Source: an uncultured Flavobacteriaceae bacterium (GTDB lineage: Bacteria > Bacteroidota > Bacteroidia > Flavobacteriales > Flavobacteriaceae). Taken from it: a DNA stretch of 64,000 nucleotides. The stretch covers positions 868,001 through 932,000 of the forward strand of contig CANMFO010000002.1 of NCBI GenBank assembly GCA_947497245.1. Direction: 5' to 3'. A program made the translations under genes and the position numbers. Positions 1-8,991 of this stretch are shown here, piece after piece (position 1 is the first letter of the stretch; each line of letters opens with the position of its first letter). The notes under the pieces are model-generated. The model was not told the DNA's origin. It worked only from the letters and a program-made list of their open reading frames with translations, and ran no database searches.

Positions 1-13
1 GATTGAATTGGGC

Positions 14-1336
14 TTATTGCCTTCTGCCCGAGCTGCGGCTACTGCTACGACCCCCTGAGGACCTGGAACCACCTGATGAACTCCGGTAACTTCCACTGCT
101 CCTGGAAGAGCTTCCCGAACTTCTGTAGCTGCGACTGCTTCTCGAAGAACTTCCCGAACTTCTGTAGTTGCTGCTTCTAGGTGTGGAGCTCCTATAGGAC
201 TGGTTGGTCCTTGAACTGGAACTTCGGTAGGCACGATTACCACTGGTGCGGTTGCCGGAACTGCGGTACGAAGAGGTACGCGGTGCTGTGCCCCTCGTTC
301 GGTATCCTGTGGAGCCACTTCGATAGCCACTGCTACGGGGCGAGGTACTTCTATACGCTTGATTGCTCCTGGACGAGCTATTATAACGGGGTACTGCCCG
401 TGTGCTCCTGCTGGTTCTATAGGCCCGGTTTTGATCGACCCCTACCGTCCTTCCGCTCGTACTGCCACTGCGGTAATTTCGTGAGCTTCTGACGGAACTT
501 CTTAAAGTGCTGTTATTGTTTCTGGAAGAGGTTCGGTACCTTGATGCCGTGGTGCTGCCCCTTCGGGAGCTAAGGTTCGATCTCCCGCGCAGGGCATTTC
601 TCGAATTCGTACCGGCCACGGTATTGCTACGGTAATAGCCTCTCCTTCCCCGGTTGTATGCATAACCTCTGTTGTTATAGCCGTATCTTCCATATCTTCC
701 GTACCCGTAATATCCCGGGGTGTAGTACCAGGGGCTGTAATAACCGCCCCAACCATATCCATAACCAAATCCGCCCCATCCGCCATAATTCCAGCGGTTC
801 CATCTCCATGGATTGTAAAAGCCCCAGCCATATCCATATCCACCCCATCCATAATAGCCGCCATATCCACCCCATCCCCAGGAGTTCCATAACCAAGGGG
901 AGCCGAAGCCAAATCCGCCCCATCCCCAGCCATTGTCATAGATATTGATATTAACGCTGCTGGGGTTGTCCCCCCATCCGCCTTGGCCCGTATAATCGTT
1001 TTGGCCGCGATAGTAATCCGCCAATTGTCCTGTTTCCGTGCTATCGTTTTGCACCCCACTGGTATAGGAATCCACATCGGTGAAAATCTCGCTTTGCAAG
1101 ATTTCATCGTATTGGTTCGCCTGCTGCCCAAAATAGTCCGCATAGGGATCCTCTTGCTGTTTTTGCACAGACTTGGGAGGTCTTTCGACGCTAACCTGCC
1201 TGTTGCCGCTGGTATAGATGCCATCATTGTCGTAGTAGGAGGCCTGCTGGTAGGAACCGCAGGAAGCTGCCAAGACCACGACAAGGCCAAGTAAGGCCAT
1301 AGTGCGAATTCTTTGGAGGGGTGGGGATTGTATCAT
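14..1336 (-). CDS. Low-complexity Gly/Tyr/Trp- and Ser/Arg-rich lipoprotein
   Basis: No family recognised. The start at 1336 gives 440 residues with a hydrophobic N-terminus ending in LAASC (Cys at residue 26), a lipobox that predicts a lipoprotein. An in-frame extension to 1408 would put 24 residues before the signal sequence and is less likely. After a polar stretch of about 100 residues comes a segment dense in GGY, GYG, WGG and NPW, and then roughly 200 residues of Ser/Arg/Tyr repeats such as YRSSG. The composition suggests a disordered or sticky surface protein; its role is unknown. It is divergent from proS with a gap of about 95 bp. The Ser/Arg tail makes long ORFs on the opposite strand that are not genes. 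Confidence 0.75.
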   Translation of the reverse strand: MIQSPPLQRIRTMALLGLVVVLAASCGSYQQASYYDNDGIYTSGNRQVSVERPPKSVQKQQEDPYADYFGQQANQYDEILQSEIFTDVDSYTSGVQNDSTETGQLADYYRGQNDYTGQGGWGDNPSSVNINIYDNGWGWGGFGFGSPWLWNSWGWGGYGGYYGWGGYGYGWGFYNPWRWNRWNYGGWGGFGYGYGWGGYYSPWYYTPGYYGYGRYGRYGYNNRGYAYNRGRRGYYRSNTVAGTNSRNALRGRSNLSSRRGSTTASRYRTSSRNNNSTLRSSVRSSRNYRSGSTSGRTVGVDQNRAYRTSRSTRAVPRYNSSSRSNQAYRSTSPRSSGYRSGSTGYRTRGTAPRTSSYRSSGNRTSGNRAYRSSSSRTNQSYRSSTPRSSNYRSSGSSSRSSRSYRSSGSSSRSSGSYRSSSGGSRSSGGRSSSRSSGRRQ

Positions 1337-1432
1337 CGTTTCAAATTTATATTGTTGAACATAGTAAAAATACCTAGTTTTACCCAAATATTTCGTTAAT
1401 AACCGCACAAGTTCTGTGCCAAACTAGAATAG

Positions 1433-2908
1433 ATGGGTAAAAATTTGACCAAACGCACTGAGGATTATTCCAAATGGTACAATGAGTTGGTGGTAAAGGC
1501 GGATTTGGCCGAAAATTCGGGCGTTCGGGGCTGCATGGTCATCAAGCCCTATGGATTCGCCATCTGGGAGAAAATGCAGGCTGGGCTGGACAAGATGTTC
1601 AAGGAAACGGGGCACGAGAATGCCTATTTTCCCTTGTTCATTCCAAAGTCCTACCTGAGCAAGGAAGCAAGTCATGTCGAAGGTTTTGCCAAGGAATGCG
1701 CCGTGGTGACCCATTATCGGTTGAAAAATGATGAGGACGGAAAAGGTATCATCGTTGATCCCGAGGCGAAATTGGAGGAGGAGCTTATCGTTCGGCCCAC
1801 CTCGGAGACCATTATTTGGGATACCTATAGAAGGTGGATACAATCGTATCGCGACCTCCCCCTTTTGATCAATCAATGGGCAAACGTGGTGCGATGGGAA
1901 ATGCGGACGCGTTTGTTTCTTCGGACGACTGAGTTTCTATGGCAGGAGGGCCATACGGCCCACGCCACCGAAAAGGAAGCGGTGACGGAAGCAGAACTTA
2001 TTCTGGACCTCTATGCCGACTTTGCCGAAAACCATATGGCGGTACCGGTGATCAAGGGAACAAAGACCGAAAGCGAGCGTTTCGCCGGGGCCCTGGACAC
2101 CTATTGTATAGAGGCGCTGATGCAAGATGGCAAGGCCTTGCAGGCGGGGACCTCCCACTTTTTGGGACAGAATTTCGCTAAGGCCTTCGATGTGAAGTTT
2201 GCCAACAGGGAAGGCCGACAGGAGCATGTTTGGGCCACTTCCTGGGGAGTCTCAACACGTTTAATGGGGGCATTGATCATGACCCATGGCGATGACAACG
2301 GTTTGGTACTGCCTCCAAAATTGGCCCCGATCCAGGTGGTCATCGTACCCATTTACAAGGGGTTGGACCAACTGGACGCCATTTCCGAAATGGTAAACCC
2401 CTTGGTGCGGGAACTACGGCAGAAAGGCCTCTCCGTGAAATATGATGACCGGGATACCCACAAGCCGGGATTTAAGTTCAATGAATATGAGCTGAAAGGT
2501 GTCCCGGTCCGTATCGCAATTGGACAACGCGATTTGGAAAACGGCACTTTTGAGGTGGCCCGAAGGGATACTTTGGAAAAGGAAACGGTCGAGGAAGACG
2601 GGCTAGTTGCCAAAATTGAATTCTTGATGGAGGATATCCAAAAAAACATTTATAAGAAGGCGTTCGACTTTAGGAAAGAACATATCACCGAAGTGGATAG
2701 CTATGGGGAGTTCAAGGAGGTCTTGGAAAAAGATGGCGGTTTCCTCTCCGCGCATTGGGACGGGACCCATGCGACCGAAGAAAAGATCAAGGAGGAGACC
2801 AAGGCCACAATTCGCTGTATCCCGATCGATGCCAAGGAAGAGCCGGGGAGTTGCATGGTTACCGGAAAGCCATCCAAGTGCAGGGTACTCTTCGCAAAAG
2901 CCTACTGA
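1433..2908 (+). CDS. proS: Prolyl-tRNA synthetase (ProS type 3)
   Basis: Attaches proline to tRNA-Pro in the cytoplasm. The 491-residue length and N-terminus ([20 protein letters not shown]) match the archaeal/eukaryal-type ProS found in Bacteroidota, which lacks the bacterial INS editing domain. Class II motifs are visible: motif 2 around [17 protein letters not shown] and motif 3 near [17 protein letters not shown]. The anticodon-binding domain and a zinc-binding-like C-terminal extension follow, with the chain ending in CRVLFAKAY. The ATG at 1433 begins MGKNLTKR, the usual start. The next genes downstream are two tRNA-Glu copies with their own promoter-like sequence. Confidence 0.97.
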   Translation: MGKNLTKRTEDYSKWYNELVVKADLAENSGVRGCMVIKPYGFAIWEKMQAGLDKMFKETGHENAYFPLFIPKSYLSKEASHVEGFAKECAVVTHYRLKNDEDGKGIIVDPEAKLEEELIVRPTSETIIWDTYRRWIQSYRDLPLLINQWANVVRWEMRTRLFLRTTEFLWQEGHTAHATEKEAVTEAELILDLYADFAENHMAVPVIKGTKTESERFAGALDTYCIEALMQDGKALQAGTSHFLGQNFAKAFDVKFANREGRQEHVWATSWGVSTRLMGALIMTHGDDNGLVLPPKLAPIQVVIVPIYKGLDQLDAISEMVNPLVRELRQKGLSVKYDDRDTHKPGFKFNEYELKGVPVRIAIGQRDLENGTFEVARRDTLEKETVEEDGLVAKIEFLMEDIQKNIYKKAFDFRKEHITEVDSYGEFKEVLEKDGGFLSAHWDGTHATEEKIKEETKATIRCIPIDAKEEPGSCMVTGKPSKCRVLFAKAY

Positions 2909-2951
2909 TTTGTTTTAATGGAGCATACCTCCAAAAAATAATAGCTAGCTG

Positions 2952-2981
2952 TTGTGGTAGTAAAAAATAATTGTATTTTTG
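2952..2981 (+). promoter_or_regulatory. Bacteroidota-type promoter for the tRNA-Glu/rpsT unit
   Basis: TTG at 2952-2954 is followed by a 19-nt spacer and TATTTTTG at 2974-2981. This fits the -33 TTG and -7 TAnnTTTG consensus of Bacteroidota housekeeping promoters. It lies about 65 bp before the first tRNA-Glu, and no other gene intervenes. Transcription probably starts near 2988 and may continue through both tRNAs into rpsT, because no terminator is visible before 3330. Confidence 0.6.
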
Positions 2982-3046
2982 CACCCGCCTGAATAGCATT
3001 AATTCTTTTTGTAAGTGTTGTTCGGGGCTGCCTTTGTGCAAGCAAT

Positions 3047-3118
3047 GGCCCGTTCGTCTAGGGGTTAGGACGCCAGGTTTTCATCCTGGTAACAGGGGTT
3101 CGATTCCCCTACGGGCTA
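3047..3118 (+). tRNA. tRNA-Glu (TTC), copy 1
   Basis: A 72-nt cloverleaf can be drawn. The acceptor stem is GGCCCGT/ACGGGCT with a G-U first pair. The D arm is GTCT/GGAC. The anticodon stem CCAGG/CCTGG encloses loop TTTTCAT with anticodon TTC. The T arm is AGGGG/CCCCT with loop TTCGATT, and the discriminator is A at 3118. The next three bases happen to be CCA. The second copy starts 154 bp later. Confidence 0.95.
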
Positions 3119-3200
3119 CCAAGGAAATGCGAAGTTGGATGTGCGGATACGAAAGATTGCCCTTTCAAGATCCATAGATCCAATTCCCCATTTTCGTAAT

Positions 3201-3272
3201 GGCCCGTTCGTCTAGGGGTTAGGACGCCAGGTTTTCATCCTGGTAACAGGGGTTCGATTCCCCTACGGGCTA
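3201..3272 (+). tRNA. tRNA-Glu (TTC), copy 2
   Basis: Identical over all 72 nt to the copy at 3047-3118, with the same arms and TTC anticodon. CCA is not encoded after the discriminator A here (the next bases are CAA). The roughly 80-bp spacer between the copies holds no gene. Confidence 0.95.
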
Positions 3273-3329
3273 CAACAGGTTCGAAGCTGGAAGGGGCGGA
3301 AAGAATAAAAAATAATTAAGAAACAAAAG

Positions 3330-3581
3330 ATGGCAAATCACAAGTCGGCATTAAAGAGAATTCGAAGAAACGAAGCGGTACGTTTGCGCAACAGGTACCA
3401 GCACAAAACCACCCGTAACGCAATCAAGAAACTGCGGTCCGAGGAGAAGAAAAAAGATGCTGAGGCCCTATTGCCAAGTGTGGTGAGCATGATCGATCGT
3501 TTGGCCAAGCGCAACATCATCCATGACAACAAGGCGGCAAACTTAAAGAGCAAACTGGCCAAGCACGTTGCTTCGCTGTAG
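3330..3581 (+). CDS. rpsT: 30S ribosomal protein S20
   Basis: A primary 16S rRNA-binding protein of the small subunit. The 83-residue Lys/Arg-rich chain starts [21 protein letters not shown] and ends with the helix [14 protein letters not shown], both typical of S20. It starts 57 bp after the second tRNA-Glu and probably shares the promoter near 2952-2981. A strong bidirectional hairpin terminator follows 23 bp after the stop. Confidence 0.98.
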   Translation: MANHKSALKRIRRNEAVRLRNRYQHKTTRNAIKKLRSEEKKKDAEALLPSVVSMIDRLAKRNIIHDNKAANLKSKLAKHVASL

Positions 3582-3603
3582 GCCCGTCCTCTTATAAAAT
3601 TCG

Positions 3604-3637
3604 AAAAATGCCCTTACGGTACCGTAAGGGCATTTTT
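3604..3637. terminator. Bidirectional intrinsic terminator (rpsT / membrane protein)
   Basis: A perfect 34-nt inverted repeat is centred on GGTACC, with arms ATGCCCTTACGGT (3608-3620) and ACCGTAAGGGCAT (3621-3633). It is flanked by five A on the left and five T on the right, so it can act on both strands. It separates rpsT (+) from the convergent gene ending at 3663 (-). Confidence 0.85.
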
Positions 3638-3662
3638 ATGCGATATTGTTTCTTGATACGGG

Positions 3663-4346
3663 CTAATTTAAAATTTTGGAGAGCTTTCCCTTCATTCTTA
3701 GAAAACCCACGATAAAAGAGCCATACATGACCATTATGGTCATATGGTGCAGTGTGCGAATGTGTAATTTGGCATACAGTTCCGTGTTCAAGAGTCCAAT
3801 AAACATGATGATGGGATAGAAAGAATAAAACACCAGGATACCCGTACTTATCCAGAACATCAAATTTCTGTGGTTTGGGATCTTCTTTCCGGACTTCAAC
3901 TCCATGAGATACCGTCCCGCGCAAGCCAACAGAACAATCGAACCGACCAAAATAGCGTAGTACTGCGGGTACAAAAGCATATCGTGAACAAGGGGGTTTA
4001 TCAAACTGGCCACAAGAAAAAGGACCGCTCCATATTTTGGTAAGCTTTTGTTCACCGGTTTACGGAACGTCTTCCAGAACACATAACAGAAATAGAGGTA
4101 GAACACAATATCGAAAATATTGAAGATTATGGCGTTGTAATTCGAATATTGCGCTTTGTAAATGATCTGGAAACTCTCAAATTCATTGATCGAAAACCCC
4201 AAAACCTCACAGAGGAGGGCATAGGAAATCAGTATGGGCAGGTATTTTAAGACGGTGTCAAAATACAGGGGATACCTAAACACCGACAGCACCAACGCAA
4301 TGGCATAAATGAGTATGAAATAGTAATTTTCTAAAAAAACAATCAC
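3663..4346 (-). CDS. Integral membrane protein of unknown function
   Basis: 227 residues with about six or seven hydrophobic segments (for example FILIYAIALVLSVF, IFDIVFYLYFCYVFW, YYAILVGSIVLLACAG, FWISTGILVFYSFYPIIMF and MVMYGSFIVGFL). No catalytic motif is evident. Cytoplasmic loops carry Lys/Arg clusters (KTFRKPVNKSLPK, KSGKKIPNHRN). It resembles uncharacterised seven-helix proteins of flavobacteria, but I cannot assign a family. It follows the lipoprotein gene at 4385 on the same strand with a 38-bp gap, so the two may be co-transcribed. Confidence 0.8.
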   Translation of the reverse strand: MIVFLENYYFILIYAIALVLSVFRYPLYFDTVLKYLPILISYALLCEVLGFSINEFESFQIIYKAQYSNYNAIIFNIFDIVFYLYFCYVFWKTFRKPVNKSLPKYGAVLFLVASLINPLVHDMLLYPQYYAILVGSIVLLACAGRYLMELKSGKKIPNHRNLMFWISTGILVFYSFYPIIMFIGLLNTELYAKLHIRTLHHMTIMVMYGSFIVGFLRMKGKLSKILN

Positions 4347-4384
4347 CTGTCCGGGCCGTTATTGGGGTTTTGAAAATAAGAAAG

Positions 4385-5137
4385 CTACTTTTCGTTATAC
4401 GGAGGGGGGACACCCCCACCGCGATTCATGGTAACACTTCTTCCAGCGAAGTACGGGGCGATCGGGGCATTGGGATGGGCAGGCGCAAAGTTGGATAAAA
4501 ACGAGGCATACGACCGTTCCTCTTCAGAACCCAGCACTCCCACGTCTTCCGGATCGGCAGGTTTAAAACTATCGGTCAGCAAAGCGGCCCTTGGTTTTTC
4601 CGGGTTGGAATCATCGATATAGAACAGGTACTCCCTGTCGTTCTTATGGACGGTTGGTGAAAGCAGGATGGAATTTTGTCTGGGATGTACATAACCGGTA
4701 CTGTCCGGATAGTTGGTAAAATACAGGCGCAATGTGGAGATGTCCACATTTGCCGCTTTGGCCTCCTGTTCAATATACGCGATGTACTGTTTAATGGTGG
4801 CGTAGTCATAATAGACAAACCGGCCCACATCAAATTTGGCCGGACCTTGGTCTGCCCGGGTATCCTTTTGTCCCTCTTTTTGTTCTTGTTGCAGTTTGTC
4901 GTCATACCCCCTTCCGCGGTTGATCGAGTCCTCATAGCGCTGGATCAAGGGAACCCTTCGCTTGCTGTAGTTGTCGTACTGCATTTTTGCCTGGCCTATG
5001 CCCACAATTTGTTCGGGAGGGTCCACAGGTTCCTTATGCGGCCGCTCCTTATCTTCATTGAACTTGCAACTGCCGAATCCTATGAGGATTGCTAAAATGA
5101 GGCATAGTTGTACGGACTTTTTTCCATAGTCTTTCAT
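4385..5137 (-). CDS. Hypothetical lipoprotein
   Basis: 250 residues beginning with a Lys-containing n-region, then LCLILAILIGFGSC, where the Cys is a good lipobox. The mature part is polar, with FDVGRFVYYDYATIKQYIAYIEQEA, a segment reporting PTVHKNDREYLFYIDD, and a proline-rich end near VPPPYNEK. I recognise no catalytic family. It is probably anchored to a membrane leaflet. It lies upstream of the membrane protein at 3663 and downstream of the rho terminator. Confidence 0.8.
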   Translation of the reverse strand: MKDYGKKSVQLCLILAILIGFGSCKFNEDKERPHKEPVDPPEQIVGIGQAKMQYDNYSKRRVPLIQRYEDSINRGRGYDDKLQQEQKEGQKDTRADQGPAKFDVGRFVYYDYATIKQYIAYIEQEAKAANVDISTLRLYFTNYPDSTGYVHPRQNSILLSPTVHKNDREYLFYIDDSNPEKPRAALLTDSFKPADPEDVGVLGSEEERSYASFLSNFAPAHPNAPIAPYFAGRSVTMNRGGGVPPPYNEK

Positions 5138-5258
5138 CGATTGGGTTTTTAAGGTTACAAAACAAGGACACTACTTCTGCGCAAAAGGGGGGAAGGAATC
5201 TGCGATTGCGGCATAAAGATATTTATTTTGGTATTACCTTCCCACTTATTGGGAAGAA

Positions 5259-5320
5259 TTCCCAAAAACAAAAAACCCCAAATCCCCTGAGGTACCGGTA
5301 CCTTGGGATTTGGGGTTCCT
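5259..5320 (-). terminator. Rho gene intrinsic terminator
   Basis: Arms AACCCCAAATCCC (5274-5286) and GGGATTTGGGGTT (5305-5317) enclose a small GGTACC/GGTACC inner helix. Read on the minus strand, the hairpin is followed by a T-rich tract. It lies 30 bp past the rho stop codon. Confidence 0.85.
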
Positions 5321-5349
5321 TAAATAGGAATTTGCCGTTTTAACGGCCT

Positions 5350-6948
5350 TTATTGACTCATGGTCATCAAAAACTCCTCGTTGTTCTTGGTCTGTTTAAT
5401 TCGTTGTTCTATGAACTCCATGGCTTCCACCGGATTCATGTCGGCAAGGTACTTGCGCATGATCCACATACGTTGAATGGTACTTTCATCCAGAAGAAGA
5501 TCGTCCCTACGCGTACTGGACGACGTAAGATCGATGGCCGGGAATATCCTTCGGTTGGAGATCTTGCGATCCAACTGCAGTTCCATGTTACCGGTTCCCT
5601 TGAATTCCTCAAAGATCACCTCATCCATCTTGGATCCCGTTTCGGTCAATGCCGTTGCAATGATGGATAGGGATCCCCCGTTTTCAATATTCCGGGCCGC
5701 ACCGAAGAAACGTTTTGGTTTATGCAGGGCATTGGCGTCGACACCTCCACTAAGTACCTTGCCAGAGGCTGGTTGAACGGTGTTGTAGGCACGTGCCAAG
5801 CGAGTGATCGAATCCAACAGGATGACCACATCGTGTCCGCACTCCACCAAGCGTTTTGCCTTTTCCAGCACAATGTTCGCCACGCGTACATGTTCTACGG
5901 CCTCTTTGTCAAATGTGGACGCTACCACCTCGCCCCTGACATTCCGTTGCATATCGGTCACCTCTTCGGGACGTTCATCGATCAGCAGGATGATCTGGTA
6001 CACCTCGGGGTGGTTGGCGGCAATGGCATTGGCAATATCCTTCAACAGCATGGTCTTACCTGTCTTGGGTTGCGAGACGATCATACCACGTTGTCCCTTT
6101 CCAATAGGGGAGAACAGGTCCATGACCCGGGTCGATATGCTGCTCTGTCGTTCGGCAATATTGAATTTTTCCTGGGGGAACAATGGTGTCAGGTGCTCAA
6201 AGGACACCCTGTCCCGAACGACCTGCGGATCGATACCGTTGATTTTGTTCACCTTGATCAACGGAAAATACTTTTCACCCTCTTTTGGGGGGCGCACATT
6301 CCCTAAAACGGTATCTCCCGTTTTTAAACCGAACAATCTGATCTGGGACTGCGAAACATAAATATCGTCCGGGGAGGATAAATAGTTGTAATCCGAGGAG
6401 CGCAGGAAGCCATATCCGTCCTGCATAATGTCGAGCACACCCTCGCTCTCAATAATACTGTCGAATTCAAACTCCGGCTCCTTATATCGGTTCTTTAGGT
6501 CCTTGTCAAAATTACTTTTATCGAAGTTGGGGTTTTTTTGGGGACGCTGTGGCTTGTTCTGGCTTTTGTGCTGGGACCCGTTTTTGTGCTGGTCCCGGCG
6601 GTTGGCATTGTTGTTTTGTTCCAATCTTTTATCCTCCACCTTTTCCGTCTTTTCCGTGCTGCCCTGGGTTCGCTCAGGAGCTCGCTCCGGGGTTGGTTGG
6701 GGAGTGCTCACCGGCGGATTGGGTTTGTCCTTCGCCACGCGTTCCCTTTTGGGTCTGGGACTGGGTCTTTTGTTGGTTTCGGCAGGGGCCACATCTGCCA
6801 CTACCTTGGGATCGGAGGCCTGTAGATCCAAAATCTGATAGACCAGATCCAGTTTTTTAAGGGTTTTAAATTTGGGAACCTTTAATCCTGCCGCAATTTC
6901 CTGAAGTTCAGGTAGCTTTTTCGCTTTTAAATCTGAAATTTCAAACAT
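5350..6948 (-). CDS. rho: Transcription termination factor Rho
   Basis: A hexameric RNA-dependent ATPase that ends transcripts. The protein has 532 residues. The Rho N-terminal helical domain (residues about 1-45) is followed by a low-complexity basic and Pro/Gln/Asn-rich insertion (about 55-150), as is usual in Bacteroidota. Then come the RNA-binding cold-shock-like domain ([14 protein letters not shown]) and the ATPase core with Walker [12 protein letters not shown], Walker [17 protein letters not shown] and the R-loop region [21 protein letters not shown]. It is followed by a strong hairpin terminator and is divergent from the DUF4293 gene. Confidence 0.97.
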   Translation of the reverse strand: MFEISDLKAKKLPELQEIAAGLKVPKFKTLKKLDLVYQILDLQASDPKVVADVAPAETNKRPSPRPKRERVAKDKPNPPVSTPQPTPERAPERTQGSTEKTEKVEDKRLEQNNNANRRDQHKNGSQHKSQNKPQRPQKNPNFDKSNFDKDLKNRYKEPEFEFDSIIESEGVLDIMQDGYGFLRSSDYNYLSSPDDIYVSQSQIRLFGLKTGDTVLGNVRPPKEGEKYFPLIKVNKINGIDPQVVRDRVSFEHLTPLFPQEKFNIAERQSSISTRVMDLFSPIGKGQRGMIVSQPKTGKTMLLKDIANAIAANHPEVYQIILLIDERPEEVTDMQRNVRGEVVASTFDKEAVEHVRVANIVLEKAKRLVECGHDVVILLDSITRLARAYNTVQPASGKVLSGGVDANALHKPKRFFGAARNIENGGSLSIIATALTETGSKMDEVIFEEFKGTGNMELQLDRKISNRRIFPAIDLTSSSTRRDDLLLDESTIQRMWIMRKYLADMNPVEAMEFIEQRIKQTKNNEEFLMTMSQ

Positions 6949-7112
6949 TAAATGTTGTGTAAGTTATACTTGTCTTGAAAACCTTAAAGAAGTGTATTGT
7001 TATTTGGGTATTACTCGGGATCGATATCCCAGCGGGTAAGTGCTATCACTAATAACGTGACAATAATACAAATTATTTTCTACTTTAAATGCATATTTTT
7101 TAAAAAGACACG

Positions 7113-7120
7113 TATTTTTG
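7113..7120 (+). promoter_or_regulatory. Putative -7 element of the DUF4293 gene
   Basis: TATTTTTG at 7113-7120 matches the Bacteroidota TAnnTTTG -7 consensus, 27 bp before the ATG at 7147. I do not see a convincing TTG at the -33 spacing, so only the -7 element is supported. Confidence 0.4.
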
Positions 7121-7146
7121 CAGTCCAACTTCCAAGAATAGGGATA

Positions 7147-7557
7147 ATGATCCAGAGAATACAGACCGTTTATCTAGTTGTGGTGATGCTGGTATCTCTG
7201 CTCTTGCCATTTTGGCTGGTGCTTTGGACAGATGAAAACGGGCTTGGAATTTATGCGAGGGACAGTACTGTAGTGGCTACCGCCTTTTATGTTGCCGCGG
7301 CGCTGGCCCTTGGCGCTATTTTTTTATACAAAAACCGAAAAAATCAATTTGTGCTGAACAGGTTGAACATGATATTGAATCTTATCTTACTAGGATTTTT
7401 CGTTTACCGGTCGCTAAGCTTATCCGGAGAAACTTCGGTTTCGGAGAAGGGTATTGGGATGCTGATTCCTGTATTTTCTATCGTTTTTTTGGTCCTGGCC
7501 AACAGGGCCATAAAGAAGGATGAAGATCTTGTAAAATCTGTGGACCGTTTGCGTTGA
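7147..7557 (+). CDS. DUF4293 family membrane protein
   Basis: 136 residues from the ATG at 7147. The frame stays open upstream to 6997, but MIQRIQTVYL is the typical DUF4293 start and a -7 promoter element lies inside that extension. There are four hydrophobic segments: VYLVVVMLVSLLLPFWLVLW, the segment near STVVATAFYVAAALALGAIFLY, LNMILNLILLGFFVY, and GMLIPVFSIVFLVLANRAIKKDE. It is a Bacteroidota-restricted inner-membrane protein of unknown role. It is divergent from rho and followed by a hairpin terminator. Confidence 0.85.
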   Translation: MIQRIQTVYLVVVMLVSLLLPFWLVLWTDENGLGIYARDSTVVATAFYVAAALALGAIFLYKNRKNQFVLNRLNMILNLILLGFFVYRSLSLSGETSVSEKGIGMLIPVFSIVFLVLANRAIKKDEDLVKSVDRLR

Positions 7558-7587
7558 ACCTAACATCTTAGTAGTATTAGTGCGTAG

Positions 7588-7616
7588 AAAACCCCGATGG
7601 AAGCATTGGGGTTTTT
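7588..7616 (+). terminator. Intrinsic terminator after the DUF4293 gene
   Basis: AAAACCCC (7588-7595) pairs with GGGGTTTT (7608-7615), followed by another T. It lies 30 bp beyond the stop at 7557. The reverse reading is also GC-rich with a short T run, so it may also serve the convergent phosphodiesterase gene. Confidence 0.7.
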
Positions 7617-7641
7617 GCATTTTTGAACCGTATGGGGAGAT

Positions 7642-8136
7642 TTACCGTTTTCCGAGTTCCACCACCTCAAGATTCTTAATGTCCGTTCCGTCAATGGTAA
7701 AGCGCAACATGGTGCGCACATGGTGAAAACCATGTTTTCCACAAGCGCCTGGGTTCATATGGAGTACACCCAATTTTTTGTCCCACATTACCTTAAGGAT
7801 ATGGGAGTGGCCACAGATAAACAGTTTTGGGGGATTGGTCTTTATCGCTTCCCTGGTCCGGCTATTGTATTTCGGGGGATATCCCCCGATATGGGTCATC
7901 AGTACGTCCACCCCTTCACAAAAAAAGCGGTCGTTCAGTGGAAACTCGGCCTGGGCAACGGCATCATCGATGTTTCCATAAACCGCCCTGACAGGCTTGA
8001 GTGCTTTTAGGGTGTCGATGACCTCGAGGTTACCAATATCCCCGGCATGCCAAATTTCATCCACCCGACGCGCATACTTTAAAATGGCATCATCGATATG
8101 GGAATGCGTATCGGAAAGAAGGAGGATGCGGGTCAT
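7642..8136 (-). CDS. YfcE/MJ0936-family metallophosphoesterase
   Basis: 164 residues with the calcineurin-like phosphoesterase motifs in order: the DTH motif in LLLSDTHSHIDD, GDIGN, GNIDD (the GN[HD]-type motif), and the His motifs MTHIGG and CGHSHI. Small proteins of this family hydrolyse phosphodiesters using a two-metal centre; the natural substrate is usually unknown. It is cytoplasmic and divergent from truA with a 111-bp gap. Confidence 0.92.
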   Translation of the reverse strand: MTRILLLSDTHSHIDDAILKYARRVDEIWHAGDIGNLEVIDTLKALKPVRAVYGNIDDAVAQAEFPLNDRFFCEGVDVLMTHIGGYPPKYNSRTREAIKTNPPKLFICGHSHILKVMWDKKLGVLHMNPGACGKHGFHHVRTMLRFTIDGTDIKNLEVVELGKR

Positions 8137-8214
8137 ATGGTATTTGGTGCTATGGGTTCAAGGAAGGGCAAAAAATCAAGTTTGACGCTTCTGGCTTCGT
8201 GTTTCCAACTTCCA

Positions 8215-8222
8215 TATCTTTG
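8215..8222 (+). promoter_or_regulatory. Putative -7 element of the truA-ABC transcript
   Basis: TATCTTTG at 8215-8222 fits TAnnTTTG and lies 25 bp upstream of the TTG start of truA. A TTG at 8182-8184 is too far for the usual 17-23-nt spacing, so the -33 box is unresolved. Confidence 0.4.
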
Positions 8223-8247
8223 CCCTTCACAAAACTAAGGGTTTCGA

Positions 8248-8991
8248 TTGAGATATTTCGTCCAATTTTCATACCAGGGGCAACGCTACCACGGCTGGCA
8301 GAACCAACCCAATGCCCTTACGGTGCAGTCGGTCTTGGAAGACGGTTTTTCGAAATTGCTTCGTGCCCCGATTGCGCTGGTAGGGGCGGGACGTACGGAT
8401 GCCGGAGTGCATGCCAGGCAAATGTATGCCCATTTTGATGCCGATGCCATTGAAAATTGCGCTGATTTGATATTCCGTTTGAATGCTTTTCTCCCGGAAG
8501 ACATTGCGGTACAGGCCCTTTTCGAGGTGGCCGACGATGCGCATGCGCGCTTTCACGCCACGGAACGAAAGTACGAGTATTGGATCGTGCAGGAAAAGAA
8601 TCCGTTTTGGTCTACAGGGGCACATTATATCAAACATCCCCTGGACATTGAAAAGATGAACGAAGCGGCGGCGATCTTGCTGGAGTACGAAGATTTTGAA
8701 TGTTTCTCCAAATCGAATACGGACGTAAGGACCTATCGGTGCGATATCAAATCGACACTTTGGGAACGGAGGGGCGAACGTCTTATTTTTTCGATCACCG
8801 CGGATCGATTTTTACGGAACATGGTACGGGCGATCGTGGGTACCTTGCTCGATGTCGGATCCGGAAGGATGGAACCGGATCAGTTGCGACAGATCATTGC
8901 GGGCAAGGACAGGTCAAGGGCAGGTGCCTCCGTACCCGCAAAAGGATTATATTTGACAAGGGTATTGTATCCCGAAGATATACTAAATTAA
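8248..8991 (+). CDS. truA: tRNA pseudouridine synthase A
   Basis: Makes pseudouridine at positions 38-40 of the anticodon arm. 247 residues. The catalytic motif GAGRTDAGVHA contains the nucleophilic Asp, and other family marks are YHGWQNQPNALTVQSVLE and FLRNMVRAIVGTLLDVG. The start is TTG: an in-frame TAA lies at 8236-8238, and MRYFVQFSYQGQRYHGWQ aligns with the usual N-terminus. The next gene starts at the base after the stop, so the two are translationally close. Confidence 0.95.
   Translation: MRYFVQFSYQGQRYHGWQNQPNALTVQSVLEDGFSKLLRAPIALVGAGRTDAGVHARQMYAHFDADAIENCADLIFRLNAFLPEDIAVQALFEVADDAHARFHATERKYEYWIVQEKNPFWSTGAHYIKHPLDIEKMNEAAAILLEYEDFECFSKSNTDVRTYRCDIKSTLWERRGERLIFSITADRFLRNMVRAIVGTLLDVGSGRMEPDQLRQIIAGKDRSRAGASVPAKGLYLTRVLYPEDILN

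Noticed and set aside
502-1290. A 262-codon minus-strand ORF in another frame, plus plus-strand ORFs inside the lipoprotein gene
   Set aside because: They are shadows of the repetitive Ser/Arg- and Gly-rich coding sequence; none has a plausible protein composition.
3047-3272. Twin tRNA-Glu as a possible recombination or integration target
   Set aside because: There is no integrase, attachment-site duplication or mobile gene nearby; it is an ordinary tandem tRNA pair.
5239-5257. CTTCCC-ACTTATT-GGGAAG contains CCCACTTATT, the same 10-mer as site B
   Set aside because: It is a single copy inside a hairpin, with no partner 20 bp away and outside the LytTR locus; it is treated as coincidence.
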